Assembly: GCA_035772405.1 (NCBI GenBank)
Contig: JAYKKM010000309.1
Coordinates: 186,001 to 250,000 of the forward strand
Origin: Chrysogorgia sp. JL179-B06
Lineage: Eukaryota; Cnidaria; Anthozoa; Scleralcyonacea; Chrysogorgiidae
Length of the DNA: 64,000 nt
Reading direction: 5' to 3'
The notes under the pieces are model-generated. The model had not been told where the DNA came from. It made no database searches and saw nothing but the letters and a program-made list of their open reading frames with translations. Shown in pieces: positions 31,533 through 42,443 of this stretch; positions within the stretch are counted from its first letter, which is position 1; each line of letters opens with the position of its first letter. The position numbers were made by a program, and so were the translations under genes.

Positions 31533-34500
31533 ATGGGAAAGCTTTCTCAATTCGCCAGAAATCGAATTGTATCGTTAAAATCTTCTGGCGTTTCCATTAC
31601 GAAAATCACAGAAATTTTGGAGAAAGAAGAAGGAATCAAGACATCGCGGTTTGCTGTAGGAAAGTTCATCGCTCGATACAATCGAACTGGTAGTACAGCC
31701 GATGCCCAACGCAGCGGAAGGAATCCCATTTTAAGTGTCAATGACCAAAACTTCATCGACGAGCAAATGAGCAACAACGACGAGTTAACATCGAGCGAGT
31801 TACAGAACCGTCTGCTTGACGAACGAGATGTAAGTGTTTCCAGCGCAACTGTTCGAAGTGTCCGACGAAAAATTGGATGGAAACACGAAAGGGCACGATA
31901 TTGTCAACTGATTCGGGAACCCAACAAAATAAAGCGGATGTGCTTTTGCTTAAAGGCATTTAGAGAGAAGGACGCGTTTGAAGATGCCATCTTCACCGAC
32001 GAGACGAGTGTCGAAATACAGCAGTACACGAGATACTGTTTTCGAAAGGGTGGTAGTTTACCGAAACGCAAAGGTCGTCCAAAACATCCGCTGAAAGTAA
32101 GTTAAATGTTTATTATTTTATGTAATAATTTAAACGAAGTGGCTATATTTACGGCAGGATTAACAACGATATATAGGCGGTTCGTTCCCAAACCCGCGAT
32201 TTCCGGCGAGTTTGATAAAAATTAGTTTGCCTTTTCTGCATAGTTTTGTTTGGTTAGTGTTAGTATTTTGATAAAGGTTAGTCTTTTGGTTATGATTAGG
32301 GTTAGGGTTAGGATTTTGGTGATGTTGGGGTTAGCATTTCGTTGAATTCTAAAATACTGCCGTAAATATAGCCTGGCGAAGTCCGTTTACGGGCTCGTAA
32401 ATATAGCCACAGCCTAGTATCATATGCTTGATTGTTTCTGGTTTGAACCGAGGGCTGCATCCCAAATATTCCAAAGACAATTAGTTTAATGGCTGCTCAT
32501 GTATTAATATTTCTCAGGGGCAGAAACATTTATTGTATAAAGTAATCTCACTCTTGGTTTTTACTAGCCTCCTTCGCAGGCATCACCACGCGAAAAAAAC
32601 AACATTCAACTTTTATCAGCATTGTTACTAGCTGCAAATGCCATGTCAATCCAATGTCAAGATATGTTTGCATTGATAACTGGATGTTCTCATAATGCTT
32701 TCTCAGTTGCTGACACTATAAACAGCCAAACAGGCCTGTGTCTGAGACAGCAAAACAACTTTAGATAAAAATGTGGAACCCTCGGCTATAATAATAGTCT
32801 GCGAAAGCAGACTCTGTATAATAAAGGAAAGGTTTTATATTGTAGAGTGAATGCAAATGTGGGTCCAACAATGTTTCGATTTATTGTATTCTTTCTTATA
32901 GGTCCATGTATGGGCAGGTATATCCCATCGTGGTGCCACGCAGGTTTGTGTGTTCACTGGATACATGGAGAGCCTTGGTTACCAAAAATTTTTGGAAAGA
33001 AACTTGCTGCCCTTCATTGCCAGTACATATGCAGATGGTCATCGGTTATGGCAAGATAATGACCCCAAGCACACCAGTAACTCCACCAAAAAGTGGATGA
33101 AGGATAATGGTGTTAATCATTGGGCAACACCTCCAGAATCACCGGTTTGTAATCATTATTCATAGTATACAGTAAAAACCTACATAAATGAACCACATTT
33201 TTCCAAGTCAGGCTAAAATGCTTCTTATATATTGGGTGTCTAGTGAGAAATCAAGCTGACTGGTATCTTAACAGGTTCTAATACAGTACGCGTATCATTA
33301 TCAATGTTAGGGAGGGGGTGGGGTCGTGCAAGGGGTGAGGATTTGACTATGTAACAATAAAAATTATCAAATACATAACCATTGGGACAAAATCATTGTC
33401 AAATTCCTTATTACCCAGGACAGATCCAGATTGTGTTCATACTTTTTAACATACTAAATCACCTGCTTGTTTCACTATTTTAAAATGGCTTTACTTTCTG
33501 ACAGTGGTTGTATACACAGTTCAATATTATTAAACTCAATTGATGATTTTAATTACCGTAAACAATTTTTGACGGTACTATTTTCATGAAGAAAAATTGC
33601 AAGTTTAAAAAATACCCCAGTTTACAAAATTGACTGCAAACAATGAAAATAAGTAGTAAGACATGTGACGAAGGGTATGTGTTGCTCAAACATACAGTGT
33701 AATGTCAATACGGGCAATATTAAATCTGAAAAGGTGAATGAGTTTTTACTATTTTTAACAAAATGAACCAAGAGATATTAAGAACAAATATTAAGGGTGA
33801 CCACTTAATACAGGTATTTGCCAAATCGTGTTGTTTATACAGTAGGTAATTTGGTGACCGTTCAATACAGTTTCAAGATAATGAAATATGTTTGACTGTA
33901 TTCACACTAAACATTAACCCAACTGTAGAAACTTATAAACTACAATGCTTTTTACTTATGTGTTCTTACCTTTAGTTATAAACTGCTTCATGCTGAACTA
34001 GTTCTTATATATAATTGGCTAAATTTCAGCCTGTAAGTTTCTTATTACATGTTGGTTTTGGTGAATAATCAACAGGTGAATAATCAATAATGGTGAATAA
34101 TCAATAATCAATAATTTTTGGTGAATAATCAATAATCAACAGTATAATTATGAGGTTTGATAATCCCCCGGCCCATGACCTCCTGCTACGGACCAGTGTC
34201 TTAGCCAGGATCTGAAACTTGGGTGTCCAAATTGGCCATCGCGGGCCAGAATACCCCTGAACGGGGGGAGTTGCATATTTGCCGGGAATCCCCCTGTCAA
34301 TGTGTATTCTAAAGGCTCAAATTGTAACTTTTCATTCTCTTTAAATTCTTACGATTCATTCTCATGCATTATTCATGACAAGAATCACGACTTACGAGGC
34401 TTAGTCGACAAAAATGTGCAACAATCGACGAATAGTACGAATAGTCGACAAATAGTATGAATATTTGACGAATCGTCGCTACTCGTCAATAGCGCGGTTG

Positions 34501-35112
34501 TGAATTCAAAATAAATGTCTTGTGCACGATAAATGTTTCGCTGATGGCCGATTTGACTTAATAAAGCTACCAAAATACTAGAGTAGCGAAAGGTGTCCTT
34601 TAGATTTCTTACTGGCCGTCCAAAAGGTGTCAAAATAGTAAATAGCCGTCCAAAAGCCGTCATCAACTGGCCGTCTTAAATCGAAACTGGCCGTCCAAAA
34701 GACGGCTGGCTAAGACCCTGCTACGGACATGTATTGGCTAAAATTCATCATTGGATTTTGCCATTCTCTGTAGTACAGGCGTACAGCTGTTTAATCTTTG
34801 ACATTTCATTATGCCCGAGAGCCACATTGGCTATAGCTATTGTTCATGATTTTCTGTGTATAATTTATTATGTACATCCAACTTTTTTCATTTACCAATT
34901 GATAGGATTTAAACCCAATTGAAAATCTGTGGGAAAACCTAAAACACCATCTTAGGAAGTACACAAAACCAAGAAACAAAGAAGAACTGGTTCAAGGAAT
35001 TTGGGATCATTGGAAAACTGTGACACCAGATATGTGTAAACGTTATATTGAGCATGTACATAAAGTTGTGCCAGCAGTTATTGCCTGTGATTGTGGTCCA
35101 TCTGGATATTAG
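31533..35112 (+). CDS. Tc1-like DD34E transposase, three exons (337 residues)
   Basis: Would bind the element ends and cut and paste it into TA sites in the nucleus. Exons are 31533-32096, 32902-33144 and 34906-35112; both introns have GT...AG ends (GTAAGT donor at 32097; TTCTTATAG acceptor at 32901). ATG 31533 opens MGKLSQFARNR, the usual start of this type, followed by a paired-like double helix-turn-helix to about residue 110 and a basic GSLPKRKGRPK stretch. Catalytic residues are D156 (IFTDETS), D240 (WQDNDPKHTS) and E275 (DLNPIENLWE). D240 to E275 has 34 residues between, so DD34E, with the last exon junction exactly between SP and DL. No stop or frameshift is seen, and length fits the family (about 340). 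Confidence 0.88.
32097..32901 (+). other. Transposase intron 1
   Basis: 805 bp, GTAAGT...TATAG. Holds AT-rich sequence and a short TTAGGG-like patch near 32296; no gene. Confidence 0.75.
33172..33290. mobile_element. Mariner-type MITE relic
   Basis: Begins TACAGTAAAAACCTACATAA and shares TTTTTCCAAGT and GGCTAAAA words with the 500-bp MITE at 61738-62237; ends near CAGGTTCTAATACAGTA. Short and diverged copy of that family. Confidence 0.55.
34194..34720. mobile_element. hAT-type MITE, 527 bp, with 8-bp target duplication
   Basis: Termini CAGTGTCTTAGCCAG (left) and CTGGCTAAGACCCTG (right) are inverted repeats with one mismatch, flanked by CTACGGAC on both sides (34186-34193 and 34721-34728). 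CAG...CTG ends and 8-bp duplications are hAT hallmarks. The inside has repeated GGCCGTCCAAAAG words and no transposase. Confidence 0.85.
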
Positions 35113-37440
35113 ACTGCAGTATATTAATTATTGTACTGTAGGTGCAATAATCATTGTGTATTCAAGTGAACAACAATATGATTGCTGGTGATGTCCTGCA
35201 TTGTTTTTCTATAAGTATCCCTCTGTAATAGCTATTTAAAAACAATTTACAGTACCATTTACACTATTATAATATTATCATCAACTGAACTATCAACACT
35301 GCAGTTTTTTTTTTAAGTAAAAGGATAGGGGAACTAAGTTACTAAGGTGTACATGTAAGTTGTATGTACAATCTGCATTCAATTTAACGTATTAACAAGA
35401 CGCCCGCTAGGCGTTAACTTGGGCTACTGTAGCCTGTGCATGGAGCTACCGTATGATGCTACAAGATACTTCCCAGTGCACATAACTGACTTCAAACACT
35501 TGCAAGCAAGTAGCTGGCTGGCAAAAACAATTCAGTTCAAACCACTTGATCAAAAAAGGATTTTATGTTGATGTTATTAACAAAAAAAGTTTGTGAGAAC
35601 TTTAGAATATCAAATGCAAATTTATACTTTAACAAGACGCCCGCTAGGCGTTAACTCGGGCTACTTGAGCTAGTGGCTTGTTTAAAGACACTGTAGGCAA
35701 ATTCAATATATCCAAATATATATATACTTCCCAGCCACATAAAACGCATGATCGCAGGTTATTCGAACACTTGAAAGCAATCCTTTATATATCCTTGGCA
35801 AAAACTCTTCTCTTCGAAAGTCGAAACACGAAAAGAAAGACGCGCTCGCAAAGCCTGTTGGAGGCCTGGGCCCAAGTCTCGACCCCAAAAATAGTTACGA
35901 CTAACAAAAAAACAGGGAACCTAAACACTTGCTAACAGCTCGCAAAGCCTGTTGGAGGCCTGGGCCCAAGTCTCGACCCCAAAAATAGTGACGACCAACA
36001 AAAAACCAGGAAACCTAAACTCGGCTATCGCCCGAGTAAATAGTTGAAAAGAAATGAAACAGTTGTTTTGGTGAATTTCTCAGTGTAAAATCCTCTTAAT
36101 TTCTTAAATTTGACCAAAAAATCTGAGGTCCAGTTGTTTATTAAAGGCTGGAAAGTTGCCTTGTTGGCAAATATATAACAAATATATGTAAATACATAGT
36201 TAAAGTAATCAGATACAGTGCTGTCAGTGCAGGGGTGGTTAAATTTTCCAAACTTTCAACATTGGCAAACTGCATGCCAGTAACAAACCACCTTAATTAC
36301 ATGGAGGCAAGTTGGCTCACAAAGCTAGTCAGCATGCAGATGATTCCTGTTTATGCTGACACCATCAACATATTTCTAAGTTTAGTTCATTTATAATTCG
36401 AGTATGTTGGCCAGATTTAGTATTGGACAATTGACAAATAACTGTCATGGTTAGTGAGCAAACTCAGATACTGTGCCAGCTCAGCTGTATTAAATCATTT
36501 GCAAACTCAACATTATGCTCAATCAAATCGAAAAGCTATATCTACAAAATTTGTGAATAGACGGATAATAAAATGTATGTACATTCGGACATTCATAATA
36601 TATGTATCTGCGACAAGCAGGTATTAAAAATAATGAATAAACTGGTTGAAATTAGTACACGAAACATGACAATACCGTCTATACTACCAAAAAAATGGCC
36701 AATATTTTAGTGTTTTAGTGAAGTGGTAAATGAAGATATGCATTGCCCTTCAATAGGGGGTGTATGGATATTAAATGGCCCAATAAATAAGGTCAGATAA
36801 ACTACCAAATAAATGGGAAATAATTTTGTTTATCCAAAACCCCCATTTCTCTTTATTTTTGAAAAAGCCCACAGAAAACCTACTTGTACACTGAACTGTG
36901 ATTGGCCCAATTTGGCAATTAATGAATAATCACACTCTTGTGAACCAATAAGATTGTGGCATTTGTGAGTTATCACATAAAATGACCTGTTTTCTTGCAT
37001 CTTTTTAGTTTTGAGCACTCTTCTTGAAATACATGTATATGTGACATAGAAAAAATCTCATCAAATGCTTTTGTGGGTTTATATCATGCTTTTGCTGTCA
37101 CCACCAAGCTTCAAGAACATGTAGCAAAGCAAGGCTTGGTGGTGATAACAAAAGCATGAGGTAAACTTGCCTAAGTCCCAATTTGTGCAATTGTATCATT
37201 AACACTAGTTAAACATGTTAAAGATGTTTAGATGGAACCCTCAATTGCTAGTATATATAAGGTGACACTGGTAAAATTCTTGATTAGGTCTATGCCTGGG
37301 ATTTATGAATTATATACAGTACTGTACATACAAACTGGGTAAATAGATGTAGCTGAAAAAATTTAATTACAAAGTAATATAAATTATAAATTACCGATAG
37401 TTAAATACAGACTTGTACTCTAGGCTGATAAAATTAGAAT
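35113..37440. other. Element interior without a gene, with direct repeats
   Basis: AACAAGACGCCCGCTAGGCG occurs at about 35395 and 35631. A unit of about 93 bp beginning CTCGCAAAGCCTGTTGGAGG is tandemly repeated at 35846 and 35939. The rest is AT-rich with no recognised coding region. Confidence 0.6.
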
Positions 37441-37740
37441 TGCTGTGCGGCACAAGGTTCATTATCTCGGTTTTAATGAATAACATACCGTACTACGGTA
37501 ATTTGGCAAATATAAAAATAATGTGCATATTTAAAAAAGCTTAGAAAAAAGTGTTTAATAAAGTTTTCGTAATTAAGCAGAGTCAATGGCTTTGCTGTGC
37601 GGCACAAGGTTCATTATCTCTCGGTTTATGAATAATATACATACCACGGTAATTTGGAAAATATAAAAATAATGTACATATTTGAAAAAGCTTAGAAAAA
37701 AGTGTTTAATAAAGTTTTCGTAAAGCAGAGTCAATGGCTT
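37441..37740. repeat. Tandem duplication of the BEN gene 3' end (two copies of about 150 bp)
   Basis: Copies at 37441-37592 and 37593-37740 share TGCTGTGCGGCACAAGGTTC and AAAAGTGTTTAATAAAG. The second copy contains the last codons and stop of the BEN gene; the first is a decayed duplicate downstream of the stop. Confidence 0.85.
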
Positions 37741-38515
37741 TGCGGCACAATTTCCATGCCTCACGTTTGTCCACCACACTGTATTTTTTAAAAATGCACT
37801 CTTTGATTTTAGTTAATCTGGGATCAATTTCAAGTCCCCGCTTTCCCTTAACACCTGCACAATTTGCACCTAGCAGTTCATCTCTGCGGAACATGTCAAA
37901 CACAAGGTTTTTGGCATAGTTTGTCATGGAAGAACTTCTTCGGAATATTTCCTCATATATTTGTGGGCTATCTGGCAAAGTGTTTTTCTCCAGCTGTACT
38001 GCCACACGAGTTTCCACATTAGAAAATTGTTCATTTCTTTCTAATGTCTGACTTTCTTCCACTGGCTCACTTTGTTGAACTGGACTTACCAGCAGTGTAC
38101 ATATATCTGAGTCAATGAAATTGGTCAAGACTTGTTGTTGTTGGCTATCGGAAGGTTCTTCCAACTTACTTATAGCAGTCATAAGTAAAGTTTTTATTTC
38201 TTCCTGGTTTGCTAAAACTCGATCTTGACAACAGCACGTTGTTGGCATGGTTTGCACTGCAATTGGCATACATTCTTTACGCGGGTGATGTACAACTGGT
38301 GCATGTACAACACCTACCACTTCTTCTGTTTGAGTCGAAGCATCATTCCCCTCCTCTTTCTCACAAAGCTCCAGCATTCTCTGCACCCTTAGTTGTTCCT
38401 CTGGACAGAGAAAGTCAAGTGATCCTGGCTTTTTTGCTGGTTTGGGCTTGACACCACTTATTGATTGCTCGATACAATCATCGCCTGGTGAACCCTCCGC
38501 TTCAATTGTAATAAT
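37706..38515 (-). CDS. BEN-domain protein, 3'-terminal exon
   Basis: BEN domains bind DNA or mediate chromatin contacts. The exon is open from the acceptor-like ATAG before 38515 to TAA at 37706-37708, about 269 codons. It starts ITIEAEGSPGDDC, then a polar region with coiled-coil potential (RMLELCEKEEGND), a Cys cluster (TTCCCQD), an acidic/Gln-rich middle, and a C-terminal BEN domain: LVFDMFRRDELLGANCAGVK, GLEIDPRLTKIKECIFKKYS, WKLCRKAIDSALRKL. The frame has no lesion. It lies convergent to the transposase inside the same element. The 5' exons are not secure; it could also be a host gene fragment captured by the element. Confidence 0.75.
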   Translation of the reverse strand: MITIEAEGSPGDDCIEQSISGVKPKPAKKPGSLDFLCPEEQLRVQRMLELCEKEEGNDASTQTEEVVGVVHAPVVHHPRKECMPIAVQTMPTTCCCQDRVLANQEEIKTLLMTAISKLEEPSDSQQQQVLTNFIDSDICTLLVSPVQQSEPVEESQTLERNEQFSNVETRVAVQLEKNTLPDSPQIYEEIFRRSSSMTNYAKNLVFDMFRRDELLGANCAGVKGKRGLEIDPRLTKIKECIFKKYSVVDKREAWKLCRKAIDSALRKLY

Positions 38516-38699
38516 CTATGAAATATATGTGACAAAACATTAAATTTTTCGACCAGAAATATGACAATACTTTACACGCATATATAATTATTATTGTGAT
38601 TTTGCAAATTGATTTATGATCAGAGGATTGAAATATTCACGTTCGAAAATGACTATTGAATTTTTAGCTTGCATTTAATAAAATACTTATTTTGAAGAT

Positions 38700-38898
38700 A
38701 ACCAGAGCAAGCACATGCAGAGCCAGATTCACCCTGACTAGCATGAGTGTCAACCGTGGTGCATTGCGCGTTTGTGTTTATATTTCCGTACGATAACAAA
38801 GTGTTTTGAAGTGCTTTGTTGCCTACTTGATGTGGTATAAATACTTCAGAAATTCGCCTTGTCTTCTCAGAAAACCCTACAGAGGCTTTCTTATTCAT
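38700..38898 (-). CDS. Candidate 5' exon of the BEN-domain gene
   Basis: Open frame from ATG 38898 reads MNKKASVGFSEKTRRISEVF and stays open past 38700 (SQGESGSACACS). A GT donor after TGCTCTG would join in phase to an AG at GAAG/CGGAGG inside the next exon, but neither site is strong. It lies 185 bp upstream of the BEN exon in the same orientation. Confidence 0.35.
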
Positions 38899-38904
38899 CC
38901 ACAA

Positions 38905-41293
38905 TCCAAATACATCGACTTGGAACCTGATTTTTTTGTTTGAACCTCGTCACTTGGTCTTCTACGCTTCGCCTCAGTCAAGGCTGACAATTCGAAACGA
39001 AAGTCAAGAAAATGTTGAGTTTTGTGAAAAATGCAGAAATAATTACTTTCTAAGGTATATCTTCTTTCAATTAAAAGACAAAATGAATAATTTATATCAA
39101 GGATTGACAAGATATTTATGGATGCAGTTCACCAAGGGAATTTCGTGCTTCAAAAAATGGCCGACCGAGCGTGCAATGCGTCACGGTTGACACTCACTCT
39201 TTAAGAATCCATAATTTTTACGTGTATGGTGATCTCATCCAAGGTGAGATTAAAATAAGACTCTGTGAACAGACTTAAATTTTTTACAAATTGAAACAGA
39301 AGTCAAATACAGTACAATGATCCCCTGTATAATATAATCATAAAATATTAATAAATGTAAAATCTTATATTGTTAGATGATGAAATGCGTCATGGTTTGT
39401 GTTCAAATAGCATTATAATGTTTATATTTACCATTTTTGGTTATCCTAATAGAGGGGCCCAAGGCACGGTTTTGAGACCGGGCAAATATTGCAGTGCTTT
39501 AGCAACGCTTTATATATCCCATGTGCGAGTTCGTTCGTTCAGAATCAACAACAAGCATCTACTTCATGTATGCAGATTTTTTAACGAACGCCACAGGGCA
39601 CCGCACTTTAGTACTGTGTACATGTAGGTTAATTCTCTATCCAGACCGACCAAAAATGGTAAATAAGTAAATAACATATTATTTGTTTATTATACAAGGT
39701 AAAAGAGTTACTTTAGTTTGGTAAAACTGCATTATTTGGATAAGGAAAGAAAAACAAACCAAAATACTTTAGTTTTTGTATAATATAATATAGCTATTTC
39801 CAGCTTAGTTGAATCAAATTCTGTATTAATTTTCCAGTTAATAATAAAGCAAAAATCACGATAACATTTTTTTAGCATTTTGGATTCTGTGAACATGGTC
39901 AAAATATCGTAAAATTCTGCCTGCTGCTGCAGCCAATCAGGTTACAGGAAATGCTGGGATTCTGCCCGCTCACGATACAAAAAAATAAAACATTTTATTT
40001 TTAACAATTCATCGCTCAGAATTATGAAAGTGCAACCGAACCACAGCATTAGCATGCTTCTAGTGTGGCAGAGGAAGCTACGACCATTATAAAATTAAAT
40101 GTAAAATGTTATGCTGTTATAATGATGAAACGCATCATGATTTGTGTTCAAACAGCATATTTTATTTTTAATAATTCAGCACTTAGAATTACGAAAGTGC
40201 AACAAAACACAGTATTAGCATGCTTCTGAGCAACAACGAAAAATCAACACCTTTAGGCACTATAGATACCAAAAAATTTCAGACCTTTCAGACCAAAAAA
40301 TTTCAGACCATGATACGTGTCACGCTCTAAAAATAGTTATATAATATCATTTGGCTACAAACTCGCTCAATGCAAAAATAATGTGACAAGATGACAGATC
40401 TATCATCTATTCTGATCTATTGTGCTTTTCACTGCTCGAGATTAATTTCATACGCAAAGTACTGCCAGAAGCTACACTATAATTTCGAGAAGAACGGCAC
40501 AGATTATTAAAAGAACGGCATCGAGACGACGATAAAATAACTAATTACATGAGCTATCTGAGTTCACTTAATGCATGCAAAATAATGTGACAAGATGACA
40601 GATCTACTGTAATGATCTATTCTGATCTATTATTGTCTTTTCGTGGCTCGAGATCAACTTCATAGTTCATACGCAGAGGCTACAGTATTATCTCGAGGAG
40701 AACGGCAGAGATTATTGAAAGAACGCCATTCAATATACGTAATACGGCGTCTACGAGACGACGATAACATTAATTATGCCGAATTACATATTGAGCTATC
40801 TGCGTACTAGCGCTGTCCATGCAAACAAATGTGACAAGATGACACATCTATTCCGATCTATTGTGCTCCTCACAAACATGTTTTTACGGCTCGAGATTAA
40901 CTTCATATAAAGTACTGCCAGAAGCTACAGTAATCTCAAGGAGAACGGCAGAGATTATTAAAAGAACGCCGTTGACGAGACGACGATAAATTAATTATGT
41001 CGAATTACATCCTTAACGCTATACCACCTAAACATGCGATACAGCAACAGAATTGCAAAATATTAACGAGATTTTTTTGCGACATGAGAATATTGCGTGG
41101 CAAGTTGAAATCTTTCAACTTTGAAATCTTGAAATCTTTCGCCAAAATAAGTCCATTATAGGCTGGATTTTCACTTGGCGATAGATGTCGCGCGAGCGAC
41201 TTTTTTTCTAGTCTGTCTTATATTAGCTATCAACTGGGACTAATTAGTATCTAGGAATCTATTGAATTGTGCATATTTTTGTCGCATCGTGTA
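38905..41293. other. Element interior without a firm gene, with dispersed repeats
   Basis: A motif containing GTGTTCAAA...AGCAT occurs at about 39390 and 40140, and a stretch with TTAGCATGCTTCT recurs near 40047 and 40214. The three-copy tandem repeat at 40372 is listed separately. Open frames here are short and unrecognised. Confidence 0.5.
40372..41010. repeat. Degenerate tandem repeat, three units of 190-244 bp
   Basis: Units start at 40372, 40577 and 40821 with GCAAAATAATGTGACAAG-like words. Each contains GATCTATTCTGATCTATT, CTCGAGAT, AACGGCAGAGATTATT and GAGACGACGATAA. Divergence and indels indicate an old duplication. Confidence 0.8.
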
Positions 41294-41456
41294 AACGCGT
41301 CTTCACTCACGTTGATTAATATGTGTAACGTGCCGCCAAGGCATTGTATAAGTTTTTGATACGGGATCAAAAACTTGCCACTCTTTATCAATACAATTAT
41401 TATATCGTGAATACAGAGAAGACGTTGGGTTATCACGAGTCCCGGCCTCCCTACAT
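41294..41456 (-). CDS. Possible upstream exon, unknown product
   Basis: Between a plausible acceptor (GGATGTAG/GG) and a strong donor (AATCAAC/GTGAGTG) one frame reads EAGTRDNPTSSLYSRYNN, then EWQVFDPVSKTYTMPWRHVT. The composition is protein-like. It is on the strand of the BEN gene and about 2.5 kb upstream, so it could belong to that transcript. I do not recognise a domain. Confidence 0.33.
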
Positions 41457-42236
41457 CCAAAATTCAGGACGATAGTGAAAAATATCCGATAACTCAATAT
41501 ATTACATAGGCGGATGGCCCGATTTATCTTGCAACACTATTTAGTATTGCCACATAAATCGGCGTGTGTAAACCTTGGGTTATTACAAAGATAGATCTAC
41601 GGTCATCCAGTACTAAATCTACTGCTAGTTTAGAATTAGTTTTTGTTTCTTTAACGTTGTTTTGTTAGTTTTCATGTTCATAACTATCTATTTCCACACC
41701 GTTTTTATTAAATAAAACTTCTGCCGAAGGAAGCGTCACTATAAAGTTCCGTTTCGCTTGACTTCCTGGCGTCCTGCCACATTTAAATTTGGCGTTTCTT
41801 CGCAATCAACATTTTAACGGAATTCCTCGCACAATTTGCTGTATGTATTGAAAAGGTCTGTAGACATGTGTTCGCATTTCAGTCACTCATCCACTGATAC
41901 AATTATTGCTGTCTGCTTTTACGCAATATAAAACACTCCGACACTCAAATTTACTATACTCTATAGCTTCCTTTAGCTTTCGTCTAAAGAAAAACACATA
42001 CGCTTTCAAACTGTAGAGGAATTATCTAAACAACGTTCCAGTGACTTTTTAAAATGTTTTTATTCTTGCAAATAAGCTCCGCAGAAATTATGGATGTGAA
42101 CGTGCGACGTTTATTTGAGAGCGCTGAGAGCGCGGCGATTATTTGACATTAGCGCTAAATCGAGTACTATTCAATAATTAAACGTGTACCGACGTTTCAC
42201 GACAAGGAACTTCGGTTCTGCGTCTGTTACCCTCCC
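41457..42236. other. Right flank region of the element, no gene seen
   Basis: Between the candidate exon and the right 11-bp array. AT-rich with short GC-containing patches; no open frame of note. It could hold the promoter of the minus-strand gene. Confidence 0.45.
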
Positions 42237-42408
42237 GGACGCAAGACGGACGCAAGACGGACGCTAGACGAACGCAAGACGGACGCTAGACGAACGCAAG
42301 ACGGACGCTAGACGAACGCAAGACGGACGCTAGACGAACGCAAGACGGACGCTAGACGAACGCAAGACGGACGCTAGACGGACGCTAGACGAACGCAAGA
42401 CGGACGCA
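42237..42408 (-). repeat. Right subterminal array, about sixteen 11-bp units, inverted
   Basis: A partial unit at 42237-42243 and fifteen full units (AGACGGACGCA/AGACGAACGCT types) form the reverse complement of the left array. Much of it alternates two variants, so the higher-order period is 22 bp. It ends 33 bp inside the right terminus. Confidence 0.92.
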
Positions 42409-42443
42409 GACGCAGTGAGAGGTTATTTCTTAGCAGTACTGTA

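Larger units (their letters stand above)
33145..34905 (+). other. Transposase intron 2, with nested MITEs
   Basis: 1761 bp, GTTTGT...GATAG. The length is inflated by a mariner MITE relic near 33172 and the hAT-type MITE at 34194-34720. A GTGAATAATCAATAATC simple repeat lies at about 34070-34140. Confidence 0.72.
31224..42441. mobile_element. 11.2-kb Tc1/mariner-type DNA transposon with DD34E transposase and BEN-domain gene
   Basis: Perfect 22-bp terminal inverted repeats (31224-31245 and 42420-42441, beginning CAGTACTGCTAA) are flanked by TA on both sides (31222-31223, 42442-42443). Both ends carry inverted arrays of an 11-bp motif just inside the termini. It encodes a three-exon Tc1-like transposase on the plus strand and a BEN-domain gene on the minus strand. 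Typical Tc1/mariner elements are 1-3 kb, so this is very large. Part of the length comes from introns, MITE insertions and internal tandem repeats. Confidence 0.9.
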
